A stretch of 11,144 nucleotides of DNA from Intestinibacter sp. (GCF_022780145.1 NZ_JALEXO010000292.1:1-11144), one strand, 5' to 3'; shown: positions 1-6,717, counted from the first letter of the stretch. Numbers and translations are program-made. The notes: generated from the sequence alone by a model not told the origin.

Positions 1-412
1 TTCTATAAGATGCATCTTCATTTCCAATTAGGTTATTTCTTATTAAATCTACTTGTGCGAATTCATTTCTCTTTTCACTACTTTCCGTTCTAACTTTTTC
101 AAGAGCCCTTCTTATACTTTCTGGAGATGCATTTTCTATTCCGATATCGCCATCTTTTTTCGCTTCTTCTCTTGGTAAAAATGCGTGCTTGCATCCAGGA
201 ACTGCTTGAGCTATTTTCTTTCTGATTTTTTCTCCAGCGAAGTCTGGATCAGTAAATATTATTACTCCCCTTCTTTTCTGAGCTGCTTTGATTCTCTCCA
301 TAACTCCTTTAGGAAATCCGAATCCTCCAGTTGTTATAAGCTCAGCGTCTACAGCTCTCTTCACAGCTGTAACATCGTCTCTACCTTCTACTACTATTAT
401 TTCTTTTATCAT
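1..412 (-). CDS. rnmV: Ribonuclease M5 (5S rRNA maturase), 3' end cut by window edge
   Basis: RNase M5 performs the final trimming of precursor 5S rRNA in Firmicutes, acting in the cytoplasm on a 5S rRNA-protein complex. The 137 visible codons start MIKEIIVVEGRDD, the first Toprim motif with its catalytic Glu at residue 9. The second Toprim motif, FTDPDFAGE, has the DxD metal-binding pair at residues 55 and 57. The stretch KHAFLPREEAKKDGDIGIENA (about residues 75-95) is also typical of the family. RNase M5 proteins are usually about 180-190 residues, so roughly the last quarter lies beyond position 1. The ATG at 412 has an AAAGGTG ribosome binding site 7 bases upstream. The gene has a separate upstream region rather than following tatD directly, as it often does in related genomes. 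Identification is firm. Confidence 0.93.
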   Translation of the reverse strand, partial: MIKEIIVVEGRDDVTAVKRAVDAELITTGGFGFPKGVMERIKAAQKRRGVIIFTDPDFAGEKIRKKIAQAVPGCKHAFLPREEAKKDGDIGIENASPESIRRALEKVRTESSEKRNEFAQVDLIRNNLIGNEDASYR

Positions 413-677
413 TTAATTTCACCTTTTACTTTTTATTTATTCTATTTATTGTTAAGTTTTTGCATTTATGTCTTGTTTATTTATTGAATTTTACTTGTTT
501 CTTATTTATTCACATCTTTATATTTTAAATTTTTTTCATTATTTAATCAATGCTTTTTGGAAAAAGTCTTGTTATATGTCCATTATTAATATTTATTTTA
601 AATCAATGCCTTAAAAGGATTTAAATCTAATTAATCGAATATATATATTCAAAATATAAATGAAAGGAATTATCATC
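413..677. other. AT-rich divergent intergenic region with small palindromes
   Basis: This gap separates divergent rnmV (minus) and the metallophosphoesterase gene (plus), so promoters for both should lie here. It contains two perfect palindromes, GATTTAAATC (618-627) and GAATATATATATTC (637-650), just upstream of the plus-strand ribosome binding site. The 9-base word AATCAATGC occurs twice (545-553 and 601-609). I could not pick out a convincing plus-strand promoter, and no further gene is supported. Confidence 0.4.
522..550 (-). promoter_or_regulatory. Candidate sigma-A promoter for rnmV
   Basis: On the minus strand TTGATT (545-550) is followed after exactly 17 bases by TAAAAT (522-527), which fits a vegetative promoter. 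It would leave a leader of about 105 bases before the rnmV start. The region is so AT-rich that chance matches are likely, so this is tentative. Confidence 0.35.
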
Positions 678-1223
678 ATGAACTATTACATATCAGATTT
701 GCATTTAGGTCACAAAAACATTCTTAGAATTTGTAATCGCCCATTTAACAATATAGAAGAAATGGAAATAAAAATTATTGAAAATTGGAATAAAAAAGTA
801 ACTCCTGAAGATGATATTTGGCTTCTCGGCGATGTAATCCATCATCATGGCGGAAATTATGTAAATACATTAAAAAATTTAAACGGAAAAAAACATCTAA
901 TTATCGGAAATAACGAAAAAAATATAATGAATAACGAAAAAGCTAAAAAATTATTTGAAAGTATTGACTATTATAGAGAGATAACTGATAACGGCAAAAT
1001 GGTAGTAATGTTTCATCATCCCATTTTAGAGTGGAATAGATATTACCAAAATTCAATTCACCTACATGGTCATATTCACAATAAGACAACATTAGATACT
1101 TATAAGATTATAAAAAACAGAAAAAATGCATACAATGTAGGCGTTGATGTGATTGGATTTGAGCCATGTACGTTAGATGAGGTAATAGATAGAAATATTG
1201 AATTTTGGAAAATAAATGAATAA
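678..1223 (+). CDS. Calcineurin-like metallophosphoesterase, 181 aa, variant catalytic motif
   Basis: This is a small cytoplasmic protein of the calcineurin-like phosphoesterase superfamily, which uses a two-metal centre to hydrolyse phosphoesters; its substrate cannot be predicted. Numbered from the ATG at 678, the ligands are D7 and H9 (SDLHLGH), D52 (LLGDV), N78, H113 (MFHHP), and H132 and H134 (GHIH). The usual GNH[DE] motif reads GNNE here, so the catalytic-acid His is Asn79. An in-frame ATG at 660 is less likely: the GAAAGGAA ribosome binding site lies after it, about 8 bases before 678. The early CNRPF block (residues 19-23) resembles short bacterial and phage-type members of the superfamily. 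The gene stands alone on the plus strand between minus-strand genes, is very AT-rich even for this window, and ends at its own terminator. Superfamily assignment is secure; activity is not. Confidence 0.88.
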   Translation: MNYYISDLHLGHKNILRICNRPFNNIEEMEIKIIENWNKKVTPEDDIWLLGDVIHHHGGNYVNTLKNLNGKKHLIIGNNEKNIMNNEKAKKLFESIDYYREITDNGKMVVMFHHPILEWNRYYQNSIHLHGHIHNKTTLDTYKIIKNRKNAYNVGVDVIGFEPCTLDEVIDRNIEFWKINE

Positions 1224-1248
1224 AAAAGAGAGTTCGAAGTTTTTATGT

Positions 1249-1287
1249 GGCATAGGCTTACTAAATTAGCCTATGCCTTATTTTTTA
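1249..1287 (+). terminator. Rho-independent terminator of the metallophosphoesterase gene
   Basis: A perfect 10 bp stem, GGCATAGGCT (1249-1258) with AGCCTATGCC (1268-1277), encloses a 9-base loop and is followed by TTATTTTTT. It lies 25 bases after the plus-strand stop codon. On the minus strand no T-run follows the stem directly, so it should act mainly in the plus direction. Confidence 0.85.
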
Positions 1288-2153
1288 AGGGTTCCCTTCA
1301 ATATTTCTCTTCCAATATTATTGAAAAACTTATCGTATTTATCATATTTAATATGTATCCCATCCGAATCATGGTATTTTAAATACCCATCATCATCTAC
1401 CAAACCTTCAGTCGTATCGATAACCTCGACATTTGGCATAGTTTTACAATAATCTTGTATCTCTTGATTAAACTCAGAAATCAACTTAATTTTATGCTTA
1501 ACTTTAGGATAATTATCTCCAAGAGGAAAAACCTTTTGAACATAAATTTCTTTATTACTGTATTTATTTGATAACTTCTTTATCAATATCTCTGTATCTT
1601 TTACATTAGTTTTATAATATCCTTCATCCATTCCATTTACGCCAATTAACAGACATACACCCTCAACCTTCGAAGGATTCGGCATTTTATCAAAATTATC
1701 AAGCCAATATGAGGGATAACACCCTGATTTAGCTCTTATTATAGTATCTGATGCATTTGCTTCTATTGTACTTCTCAATAAATCTGTATATGAATCACCA
1801 ACAAATAAAAATTTATCTAATATAGCTATTGCATATTTTTTAAGTATATATCCATAGCCATCTTTGTATTTAATTTTGTACCATCCATTAGATGCATCTT
1901 CTACAATATCGACTTTATCTCCTTCTGATAATTTGCCTAACGCATCATCGGAAGAAGAATCTCCTTTTCTAACAGTTACAGAAGATATTATCCTGCACTG
2001 TGTTATTACCTTAAGTTCCTTATTTTCGGAAGCTTCTTCGATTTTTGTATTACTTCCTATCAATTTTATATTTAAATCCTTGATATTAAAAAGCAAAATA
2101 ACTATAAATAAACCAAGCACTATAAAGATTATTTTTTTCAAATTTATTCTCAT
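1278..2153 (-). CDS. Membrane-anchored SH3-domain SGNH/GDSL hydrolase
   Basis: This 291-residue protein is probably an extracytoplasmic esterase or acetylhydrolase tethered to the membrane. Residues 1-5 are short and basic, and residues 8-23 form one hydrophobic segment that should act as an uncleaved signal anchor. A bacterial SH3 domain follows at about 48-108 (SVTVRKG, GWYKIKY, GYGYI), a type that usually binds peptidoglycan. From about 115 comes an SGNH hydrolase: block I FVGDSY with nucleophile S121, block II around S143-G144, block III GVNG with Asn173, and block V DGIH with D264 and H267. Block III has Gly where most relatives have Asp (GxND). The gene lies 12 bases after the DUF3786 gene, and its AAAGGAG ribosome binding site overlaps that gene's stop codon, so the two are co-transcribed. 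Removal of O-acetyl groups from wall polymers is an inference from the domain pairing. The target is unknown. Confidence 0.85.
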   Translation of the reverse strand: MRINLKKIIFIVLGLFIVILLFNIKDLNIKLIGSNTKIEEASENKELKVITQCRIISSVTVRKGDSSSDDALGKLSEGDKVDIVEDASNGWYKIKYKDGYGYILKKYAIAILDKFLFVGDSYTDLLRSTIEANASDTIIRAKSGCYPSYWLDNFDKMPNPSKVEGVCLLIGVNGMDEGYYKTNVKDTEILIKKLSNKYSNKEIYVQKVFPLGDNYPKVKHKIKLISEFNQEIQDYCKTMPNVEVIDTTEGLVDDDGYLKYHDSDGIHIKYDKYDKFFNNIGREILKGTLKK

Positions 2154-2165
2154 TATTAATCTCCT

Positions 2166-2792
2166 TTATAAAAGCCCGCTGATTTCATTCTTTAAAATTT
2201 GCTTACCTATGTACATTCCCATTCCTATAGCAGCTTCTACATGCATGAAGTTTTGCACATCTTTATTAAACAATACATTGACTCCAGGCGCAATTTCATC
2301 ATCACCCTCCCAAAGACCGACACGCACAGATACCTTTGGAAATACTTCAAATTCAAAGCCTTTATCGCCTACATTACAAGGAACTCCTCCTAATTCTAGA
2401 CAGCTTTGCTCGAATCCATCTAAATCATATCCATATTTATTTATCAAATGAATCACTGTGTTTTTATAAAAAGCTGGGAAAAATTGCATACCTCCATTTG
2501 GGATTTCCTTCATGCTGATCCATTTGTCTGATTTTTCGGCATCTATTTCTGTATATCCTAGATAATTTAGTATTATTACGCTAGTCTCTGCAGAATGAAC
2601 AAACCCGTCTTTTTCTCTGACTATAGTTTCTTCATTGCAGTCTAATATATAATCGTTGTTTAAAAATTTTAACCTAATTTGATTTTTTTCTTCATCGTAA
2701 ATTGCAACTCTTCTTTTAGCTACCTCGTTTAAATCTCTTGATTTTAAAACCTTCCACTCGTGTTCATATGCCACTTTGTAATTTGTATCCAT
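2166..2792 (-). CDS. DUF3786 domain protein
   Basis: This 208-residue soluble protein of unknown function matches my recollection of the DUF3786 family. The conserved blocks are WISMKEIPNGGMQFFPAF (about 91-108), LGGVP (134-138), and FPKVSVRVGLWEGDDEIAPG (151-170) followed by VNVLFN. Cysteines at 52, 131 and 139 could bind metal or be redox active. DUF3786 is seen mostly in anaerobes, and I recall it occurring fused to an Fe-S-binding domain, though no CxxC cluster is present here. Its ATG abuts the stop codon of the LpdD-like gene (TAAATG), with the GAGGTGG ribosome binding site inside that upstream gene, so the pair is translationally coupled and the products may act together. No signal peptide or membrane segment is seen. 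Confidence 0.8.
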   Translation of the reverse strand: MDTNYKVAYEHEWKVLKSRDLNEVAKRRVAIYDEEKNQIRLKFLNNDYILDCNEETIVREKDGFVHSAETSVIILNYLGYTEIDAEKSDKWISMKEIPNGGMQFFPAFYKNTVIHLINKYGYDLDGFEQSCLELGGVPCNVGDKGFEFEVFPKVSVRVGLWEGDDEIAPGVNVLFNKDVQNFMHVEAAIGMGMYIGKQILKNEISGLL

Positions 2793-3179
2793 TTACTCCA
2801 CCTCATTTGTTATTTTGTTTTCTAAGTCATGTATTGCTTCATTTGTGTTGGATACGAGCTTTTCTATATCTGATTTACTCGCATTATCTACATGTATTCC
2901 AACACTTACTACTACATTTGCTTTAAATTTTTTTGATAATTTAAGTGCTATATCTCTAGCTAAAATATCATCTCTATGTCCTAAAGCACATATTGTACTG
3001 ACACTTGCATTTATGTCAGAGGAAATATCTATATTTTTTGAATACTGTGCCAATGCACATGCACCTATGTGTGGTCTCTCACCTCCAACAATTGCAATAT
3101 TTATATCTTTTCCACAAAATATACAGCTGACACTTATTTTATATATTCCTTCTCCAAAATCAATATCTATACTTTTCAA
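2793..3179 (-). CDS. LpdD-like / PAC-type small protein, TTG start
   Basis: This 128-residue protein resembles the small family that includes LpdD, a subunit linked to the prenyl-FMN-dependent gallate decarboxylase of Lactobacillus plantarum and proposed to act as a flavin chaperone. The signature blocks are VGGERPHIGACALA (31-44), ALGHRDDILARDIA (65-78) and VSVGIHVDNAS (91-101), which together suggest an enzyme-like ligand site. No UbiD or UbiX decarboxylase gene lies nearby, so the partner here is unknown. The only workable start is TTG at 3179; GGATGGG lies about 8 bases upstream, and no in-frame ATG precedes it. It is first in an operon with the DUF3786 and SH3-SGNH genes. The family match is from memory of the motifs; the function is open. 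Confidence 0.68.
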   Translation of the reverse strand: MKSIDIDFGEGIYKISVSCIFCGKDINIAIVGGERPHIGACALAQYSKNIDISSDINASVSTICALGHRDDILARDIALKLSKKFKANVVVSVGIHVDNASKSDIEKLVSNTNEAIHDLENKITNEVE

Positions 3180-3217
3180 TTTTTATTCCCATCCTTTATT
3201 TTAATTTTCTAATTAAA

Positions 3218-3246
3218 ATTATAGTGATTATAATAAATTTAGTCTA
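3218..3246 (-). promoter_or_regulatory. Promoter of the LpdD-like/DUF3786/SH3-SGNH operon
   Basis: On the minus strand TAGACT (3241-3246) is separated by 17 bases from a perfect TATAAT (3218-3223). Transcription would start near 3211, giving a leader of about 30 bases. It sits just downstream of the tatD terminator, which supports an independent operon. Confidence 0.6.
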
Positions 3247-3250
3247 TTAA

Positions 3251-3310
3251 TTTTAAAAAGATATAAAAAGACATGCAAAATAAAAATTATCGTGCATGTC
3301 TTTTTATATC
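3251..3310 (-). terminator. Terminator of the metG-tatD operon
   Basis: A perfect 18 bp inverted repeat, GATATAAAAAGACATGCA (3260-3277) against TGCATGTCTTTTTATATC (3293-3310), has a 15-base loop. On the minus strand the core GACATGCA stem is followed by TTTTT within the stem and again after it. The repeat reaches the last base of the tatD stop codon, so it terminates tatD directly. Confidence 0.85.
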
Positions 3311-4080
3311 TATTTTATTCCGAAAAATCTCTTAGCATTTGCCTTTGTCGCTTCACAAACCTCTTCATAGGAAATTCCCTTTTCCTGTGCAATTGTATCT
3401 GCTACGAATTGAACCAATGTAGGGTCATTTCTCTTTCCTCTATGTGGCGTTGGCGCCATATATGGTGAATCAGTTTCTATAAACAGTCTATCTAGAGGTA
3501 TTTCTCTTACTACTTCTTTTGTTTTCTTGTTGTTTTTGAATGTTACAGTCCCTGATATAGAGATGTAGCATCCCATTTTAACGTATTCTCTAGCTAATTC
3601 TACATTACCACTGTAGCAATGAAGTACGCAGCCTGTTTCTGGGGCTTTTGTAGATTTTATAATATCAAACGTATCTCCATGTGCGTCTCTATCGTGGATT
3701 ATTATTGGTAATTTTAATTCGTTAGCTAGTTCGATTTGTCTTTTAAACCATTTTTTTTGAAGCTCTTTATAGTCTCCATCGTAATAATAGTCTAGACCTA
3801 TTTCGCCTATAGCTACGACCTTTTCATTTTCTGTCGCTAATTTTTTTAGCGTCTCCATATCCGCCTCAGTTAAATCCACTACATCATGCGGATGAACTCC
3901 AACTGCAGCGTATATAAAATCGTACTTATTTGCAAGGTCTACACTTTCAAATGAAGTCTTCATACAAGCTCCTGGGTTTACGACTAAATCGATGCCTTTT
4001 TCATTAAGAGAAGCGATTAACACTTCTCTATCTTCATCAAATCTTTCATCATTTAAATGTGCATGTGAGTCAAATAACAT
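3310..4080 (-). CDS. tatD: TatD-family metal-dependent hydrolase
   Basis: TatD-type enzymes are cytoplasmic, metal-dependent TIM-barrel hydrolases; several members show DNase or 3'-exonuclease activity, and the name does not imply protein export. The 256 residues match the usual family length. Visible metal and active-site residues are H6 and H8 (DSHAHLN), E93 (IGEIGLDYYYD), H129 (IIIHDRDAHGDT), H154 (HCYSGN) and D204 (ETDSPYMAP). The ATG at 4080 has an AAGGAG site 9 bases upstream that overlaps the metG stop codon (TAAGGAG). The gap to metG is 13 bases, so the two genes share one transcript controlled by the metG T-box. A strong terminator follows immediately. Confidence 0.95.
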   Translation of the reverse strand: MLFDSHAHLNDERFDEDREVLIASLNEKGIDLVVNPGACMKTSFESVDLANKYDFIYAAVGVHPHDVVDLTEADMETLKKLATENEKVVAIGEIGLDYYYDGDYKELQKKWFKRQIELANELKLPIIIHDRDAHGDTFDIIKSTKAPETGCVLHCYSGNVELAREYVKMGCYISISGTVTFKNNKKTKEVVREIPLDRLFIETDSPYMAPTPHRGKRNDPTLVQFVADTIAQEKGISYEEVCEATKANAKRFFGIK

Positions 4081-4093
4081 AATGTCTATCTCC

Positions 4094-6049
4094 TTAGCAA
4101 ACTATGCATCCGTCTTTTGCACCATTAGTAAATGGTATTTTGAATGGATCTCCATCGTCACCAGCTACTAATATCATACCTTGAGATTCTACACCTCTTA
4201 ATTTAGTTGGTTTTAAGTTACATACTACTATTAATTCTTTTCCAACTAATTCTTCTGGTTTGTAGTGTTTTGCAAGACCTGATACTATTTGTCTAGTTTC
4301 TGATCCAATTTTTATTTGGAATACTAAAAGCTTGTCAGCCTTTGGATGTTTTTCACAGCTTAAAACTTTACCTATTCTAAGCTCTACTTTATCTAAATCA
4401 TCTATAGTGATTTGTTCTTTATGTTCAAGTGGAGCTTCTTCTGGTGCTTCTTCTTTAGCATCACTTGGATGTTCTGCGAATAATTCTTGAAGCTCAGCAA
4501 CTTCTTTGTCTATGTCTAATCTTTGGAATAATATTTCACCCTTAGTTACTTTTGTACCTGGTTTTATTAGACCAAATGTATTTGTACTTTCCCAGTTAGT
4601 TAATTCTTCTACACCTTTTATACCTAATTGATCGTAAATCTTATCAGCTGTAGTATGCATTATTGGGTTTATTAATGTAGAGAATATTCTTATTGATTCA
4701 CATAAGTTGTATAAAACTGTATCTAATTGATCTTTTTTATCTGGATCTTTTGCAAGTACCCAAGGAGCAGTTTCGTCGATGTATTTATTAGTTCTTCTTA
4801 TTAATTTCCATACACCTTCTAATGCTTCGTGGAATTGCATTTTATTCATTTGTTCTTCAAATACTTTTCTAGAAGTCTTAGCTTGTTCTTTTAATGCTTC
4901 ATCGAATTCTGTTGGAGTTTTTGGTTCTGGTATTATTCCTCCGTTGTATTTTTCAACCATAGCTAAAGTTCTACTTACTAGGTTTCCTAAATCATTAGCT
5001 AAATCTGTGTTTATTCTTGTTACGAAGTTTCTATGAGTGTAGTTTCCATCTTGACCAAATGCGAATTCTCTTAATAGATAGTATTTTAATGTATCTATTC
5101 CGTATCTTTCTATCATTTGTTCTGGATAAACTATGTTTCCTTTTGATTTACTCATCTTATCATCGTCGAATAATATCCAACCATGTCCAAATACTTGTTT
5201 AGATACTGGTAAATCTAGAGCCATTAATATTGCTGGCCATATAATTGTATGGAATCTTATGATTTCCTTACCTACAACTTGTATATCTGCAGGCCAATAT
5301 TTCTTGAATAATGAGTCGTCTTCACTCATATAACCTAATGCTGTTATATAGTTACATAGAGCGTCAACCCAAACATATATAACATGTTTTTCATCGAAAG
5401 GTACTTTTATACCCCAGTCAAATGAAGTTCTAGTTACACATAGATCTTCTAGACCTGGTTCTAAGAAGTTAGCTATCATTTCGTTAGCTCTAGCTTCTGG
5501 GAAGCAGTAGTCAGGATTTTTGAATAATTCTTTTATTCTATCTTCGTATTTAGATAGTTTAAAGAAATAAGCTTCTTCCTTAGCTACATAAGTTTCTCTA
5601 CCACAGTCTGGACATTTAGTTCCATCTATTAATTGAGATTCAGTCCAGAAACTTTCACATGGAGTACAATATCTACCTTCGTATTCACCTTTGTATATAT
5701 CGCCTTGTTCGTATAATTTAGTAAATATTTTTTGGATTATTTTTGTATGTCTTGGTTCAGTTGTTCTTATAAAATCATCATAAGATATATCCATTGTCTT
5801 CCATAATTTTTTGATATCAGCTATCATTCCATCTAGGTATTCCATTTCTGTCATACCAGCTTCTCTAGCCTTTTTTTGTATTTTTTCACCGTGTTCGTCT
5901 GTACCTGTTAAGAATCTTACATCATATCCACAAAAACGTTTAAATCTAGCAATTGCATCTGTTGCAACTGTTGTATAAGTATGACCTATATGTAATCTAC
6001 CACTTGGATAGTATATAGGTGTTGTAATATAAAAAGTTGGTTTACTCAT
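4094..6049 (-). CDS. metG: Methionyl-tRNA synthetase with C-terminal tRNA-binding domain
   Basis: This class I synthetase charges tRNA-Met using ATP and is essential in the cytoplasm. The 651 residues cover the full family length. The HIGH motif is HIGH itself at 20-23, and KMSKS lies at 298-302. A zinc knuckle sits at 128-149 as two CxxC pairs (C128/C131 and C146/C149). The anticodon-binding helical domain follows from about 350. A Glu/Ala-rich linker near 520-544 joins it to an OB-fold EMAP-II-like tRNA-binding domain at about 545-651 (VELRIGKVLSCEKHPKADKL). The ATG at 6049 has an AAGGAGG site about 7 bases upstream. Expression is controlled by the T-box leader just upstream, and tatD follows on the same transcript. 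Nothing is missing. Confidence 0.98.
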   Translation of the reverse strand: MSKPTFYITTPIYYPSGRLHIGHTYTTVATDAIARFKRFCGYDVRFLTGTDEHGEKIQKKAREAGMTEMEYLDGMIADIKKLWKTMDISYDDFIRTTEPRHTKIIQKIFTKLYEQGDIYKGEYEGRYCTPCESFWTESQLIDGTKCPDCGRETYVAKEEAYFFKLSKYEDRIKELFKNPDYCFPEARANEMIANFLEPGLEDLCVTRTSFDWGIKVPFDEKHVIYVWVDALCNYITALGYMSEDDSLFKKYWPADIQVVGKEIIRFHTIIWPAILMALDLPVSKQVFGHGWILFDDDKMSKSKGNIVYPEQMIERYGIDTLKYYLLREFAFGQDGNYTHRNFVTRINTDLANDLGNLVSRTLAMVEKYNGGIIPEPKTPTEFDEALKEQAKTSRKVFEEQMNKMQFHEALEGVWKLIRRTNKYIDETAPWVLAKDPDKKDQLDTVLYNLCESIRIFSTLINPIMHTTADKIYDQLGIKGVEELTNWESTNTFGLIKPGTKVTKGEILFQRLDIDKEVAELQELFAEHPSDAKEEAPEEAPLEHKEQITIDDLDKVELRIGKVLSCEKHPKADKLLVFQIKIGSETRQIVSGLAKHYKPEELVGKELIVVCNLKPTKLRGVESQGMILVAGDDGDPFKIPFTNGAKDGCIVC

Positions 6050-6077
6050 TTTATTTCCTCCTTAATTTTTACTATAA

Positions 6078-6310
6078 ATAAAAAACTCGCCTCCTATGGA
6101 ATCCCATAGGGGCGAGTATATATTCGCGTTACCACCCTAATTTATCCAGAAAAATCTGAATGTCTTAGTGGACTAATAACGAGTCCATCCGTCTTACCTT
6201 AAATAAGTTCAGATAAGAAGCTCCAAGGCCATGTTCAATAATCAATTAGACGCTAGCTTTCACCTAATCTAGCTCTCTGCAGAAAAATCGAATTATCTAC
6301 TCTTCTCTTC
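6078..6310 (-). ncRNA. T-box riboswitch, methionine specifier, in the metG leader
   Basis: This leader senses uncharged tRNA-Met and lets transcription continue into metG when methionyl-tRNA is scarce. On the minus strand the stem I base pairs GAGAAG (6302-6307) with CTTCTT (6215-6220). The specifier segment TTGAACATGGCC has ATG at 6230-6232, matching the tRNA-Met anticodon. A small stem III lies at 6170-6186. The T-box AGGGTGGTAACGCG is at 6125-6138, where TGGT can pair with a tRNA ending in discriminator A plus CCA. In the antiterminator AGGG and GCG pair with the CGCCCCT at 6108-6114. That same segment is the 5' side of the terminator, so the two structures exclude each other. Confidence 0.95.
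6080..6117 (-). terminator. T-box attenuator terminator
   Basis: On the minus strand ACTCGCC and CCTATGG pair with CCATAGG and GGCGAGT (6085-6117) as two 7 bp helices split by a single bulged A, with a four-base loop. A run of six T follows. This is the default 'off' structure of the metG leader. Confidence 0.92.
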
Positions 6311-6341
6311 ACAGCATTTAACTATTATTGTTATATGGTTT

Positions 6342-6370
6342 ATTTTATTAAATAAAAAATTTGTTGTCAA
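6342..6370 (-). promoter_or_regulatory. Promoter of the metG-tatD operon
   Basis: A perfect TTGACA (6365-6370) is separated by 17 bases from TAAAAT (6342-6347) on the minus strand, placing the transcript start near 6335, just ahead of T-box stem I. The -35 box lies within a short inverted repeat, GTTG-CTTGA-CAAC (6363-6375), possibly by chance. Confidence 0.8.
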
Positions 6371-6409
6371 GCAACATATAAAAAAATTTATTTGATTTTT
6401 GTATGATTT

Positions 6410-6643
6410 TTATTTTATTTCAGAAAAGACATATCTTTCTTTACGAGGTAAAAAAAGCTCATATTCAATTGTGGCACCATTATTAGAAACTGTCTTTTTA
6501 TATTCAGGTAATTTTTTACCTATTAATTTTTCTAAAGCTTCGTCTGTATTATCTGTACAAACTTCTTCTTCGAAATTCATATCAAAATCATATACATTAG
6601 CACAAGGATTATGTATTTCTCTACTTACATCGTACTTTTTCAT
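6410..6643 (-). CDS. Small protein of unknown function, 77 aa
   Basis: I do not recognise this protein. It begins MKKYDVSREIHNPCANVYDF and is acidic in the middle (EEEVCTDNTDEALEKLIG, about residues 25-42). It has no hydrophobic segment or signal peptide, and has cysteines at 14 and 29 but no CxxC pair. The ATG at 6643 has an AAGGGGAG ribosome binding site about 10 bases upstream. A weak promoter (TATAAT at 6688-6693, TAGAAA at 6712-6717, spacing 18) may serve it. It ends 40 bases before the metG -35 box without a clear terminator. Good translation signals and a protein-like composition support a real gene. An overlapping plus-strand frame (6399-6665) lacks such signals. Confidence 0.7.
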   Translation of the reverse strand: MKKYDVSREIHNPCANVYDFDMNFEEEVCTDNTDEALEKLIGKKLPEYKKTVSNNGATIEYELFLPRKERYVFSEIK

Positions 6644-6687
6644 AAAAATCTCTCTCCCCTTTTAAATTTTTTAATATCTATTATTAA

Positions 6688-6717
6688 ATTATACTATATT
6701 TTTTATAATAATTTCTA
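6688..6717 (-). promoter_or_regulatory. Weak candidate promoter for the 77-aa gene
   Basis: A perfect TATAAT (6688-6693) lies 18 bases after a poor -35 match, TAGAAA (6712-6717). It is between the spmB stop codon and the small gene. The AT-rich context makes this tentative. Confidence 0.35.

Noticed and set aside
185..487. A 100-codon plus-strand open frame over the rnmV start and gap
   Set aside because: It lies antisense to clear RNase M5 sequence, and the rest is low-complexity Phe/Tyr/Leu-rich translation of AT-rich DNA.
660..677. The ATG at 660 as start of the metallophosphoesterase
   Set aside because: The ribosome binding site GAAAGGAA lies after this ATG and is well placed for the ATG at 678, and the family fold begins at MNYYISDLHL.
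1864..2451. A 195-codon plus-strand open frame across the SH3-SGNH and DUF3786 genes
   Set aside because: It overlaps two well-supported minus-strand genes, has no ribosome binding site, and its Ser/Pro/Leu-rich composition is typical of antisense reading.
2815..3204. A 129-codon plus-strand open frame opposite the LpdD-like gene
   Set aside because: The minus-strand protein has recognisable family motifs, a promoter and operon context; the plus frame has none of these.
3260..3310. The 18 bp inverted repeat as a mobile-element end or regulatory RNA
   Set aside because: Its position at the tatD stop codon and its T-run identify it as a terminator; no target duplications or transposase are present.
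6399..6665. An 88-codon plus-strand open frame opposite the 77-aa gene
   Set aside because: No ribosome binding site precedes it, while the minus-strand gene has a good one and a soluble, protein-like composition.
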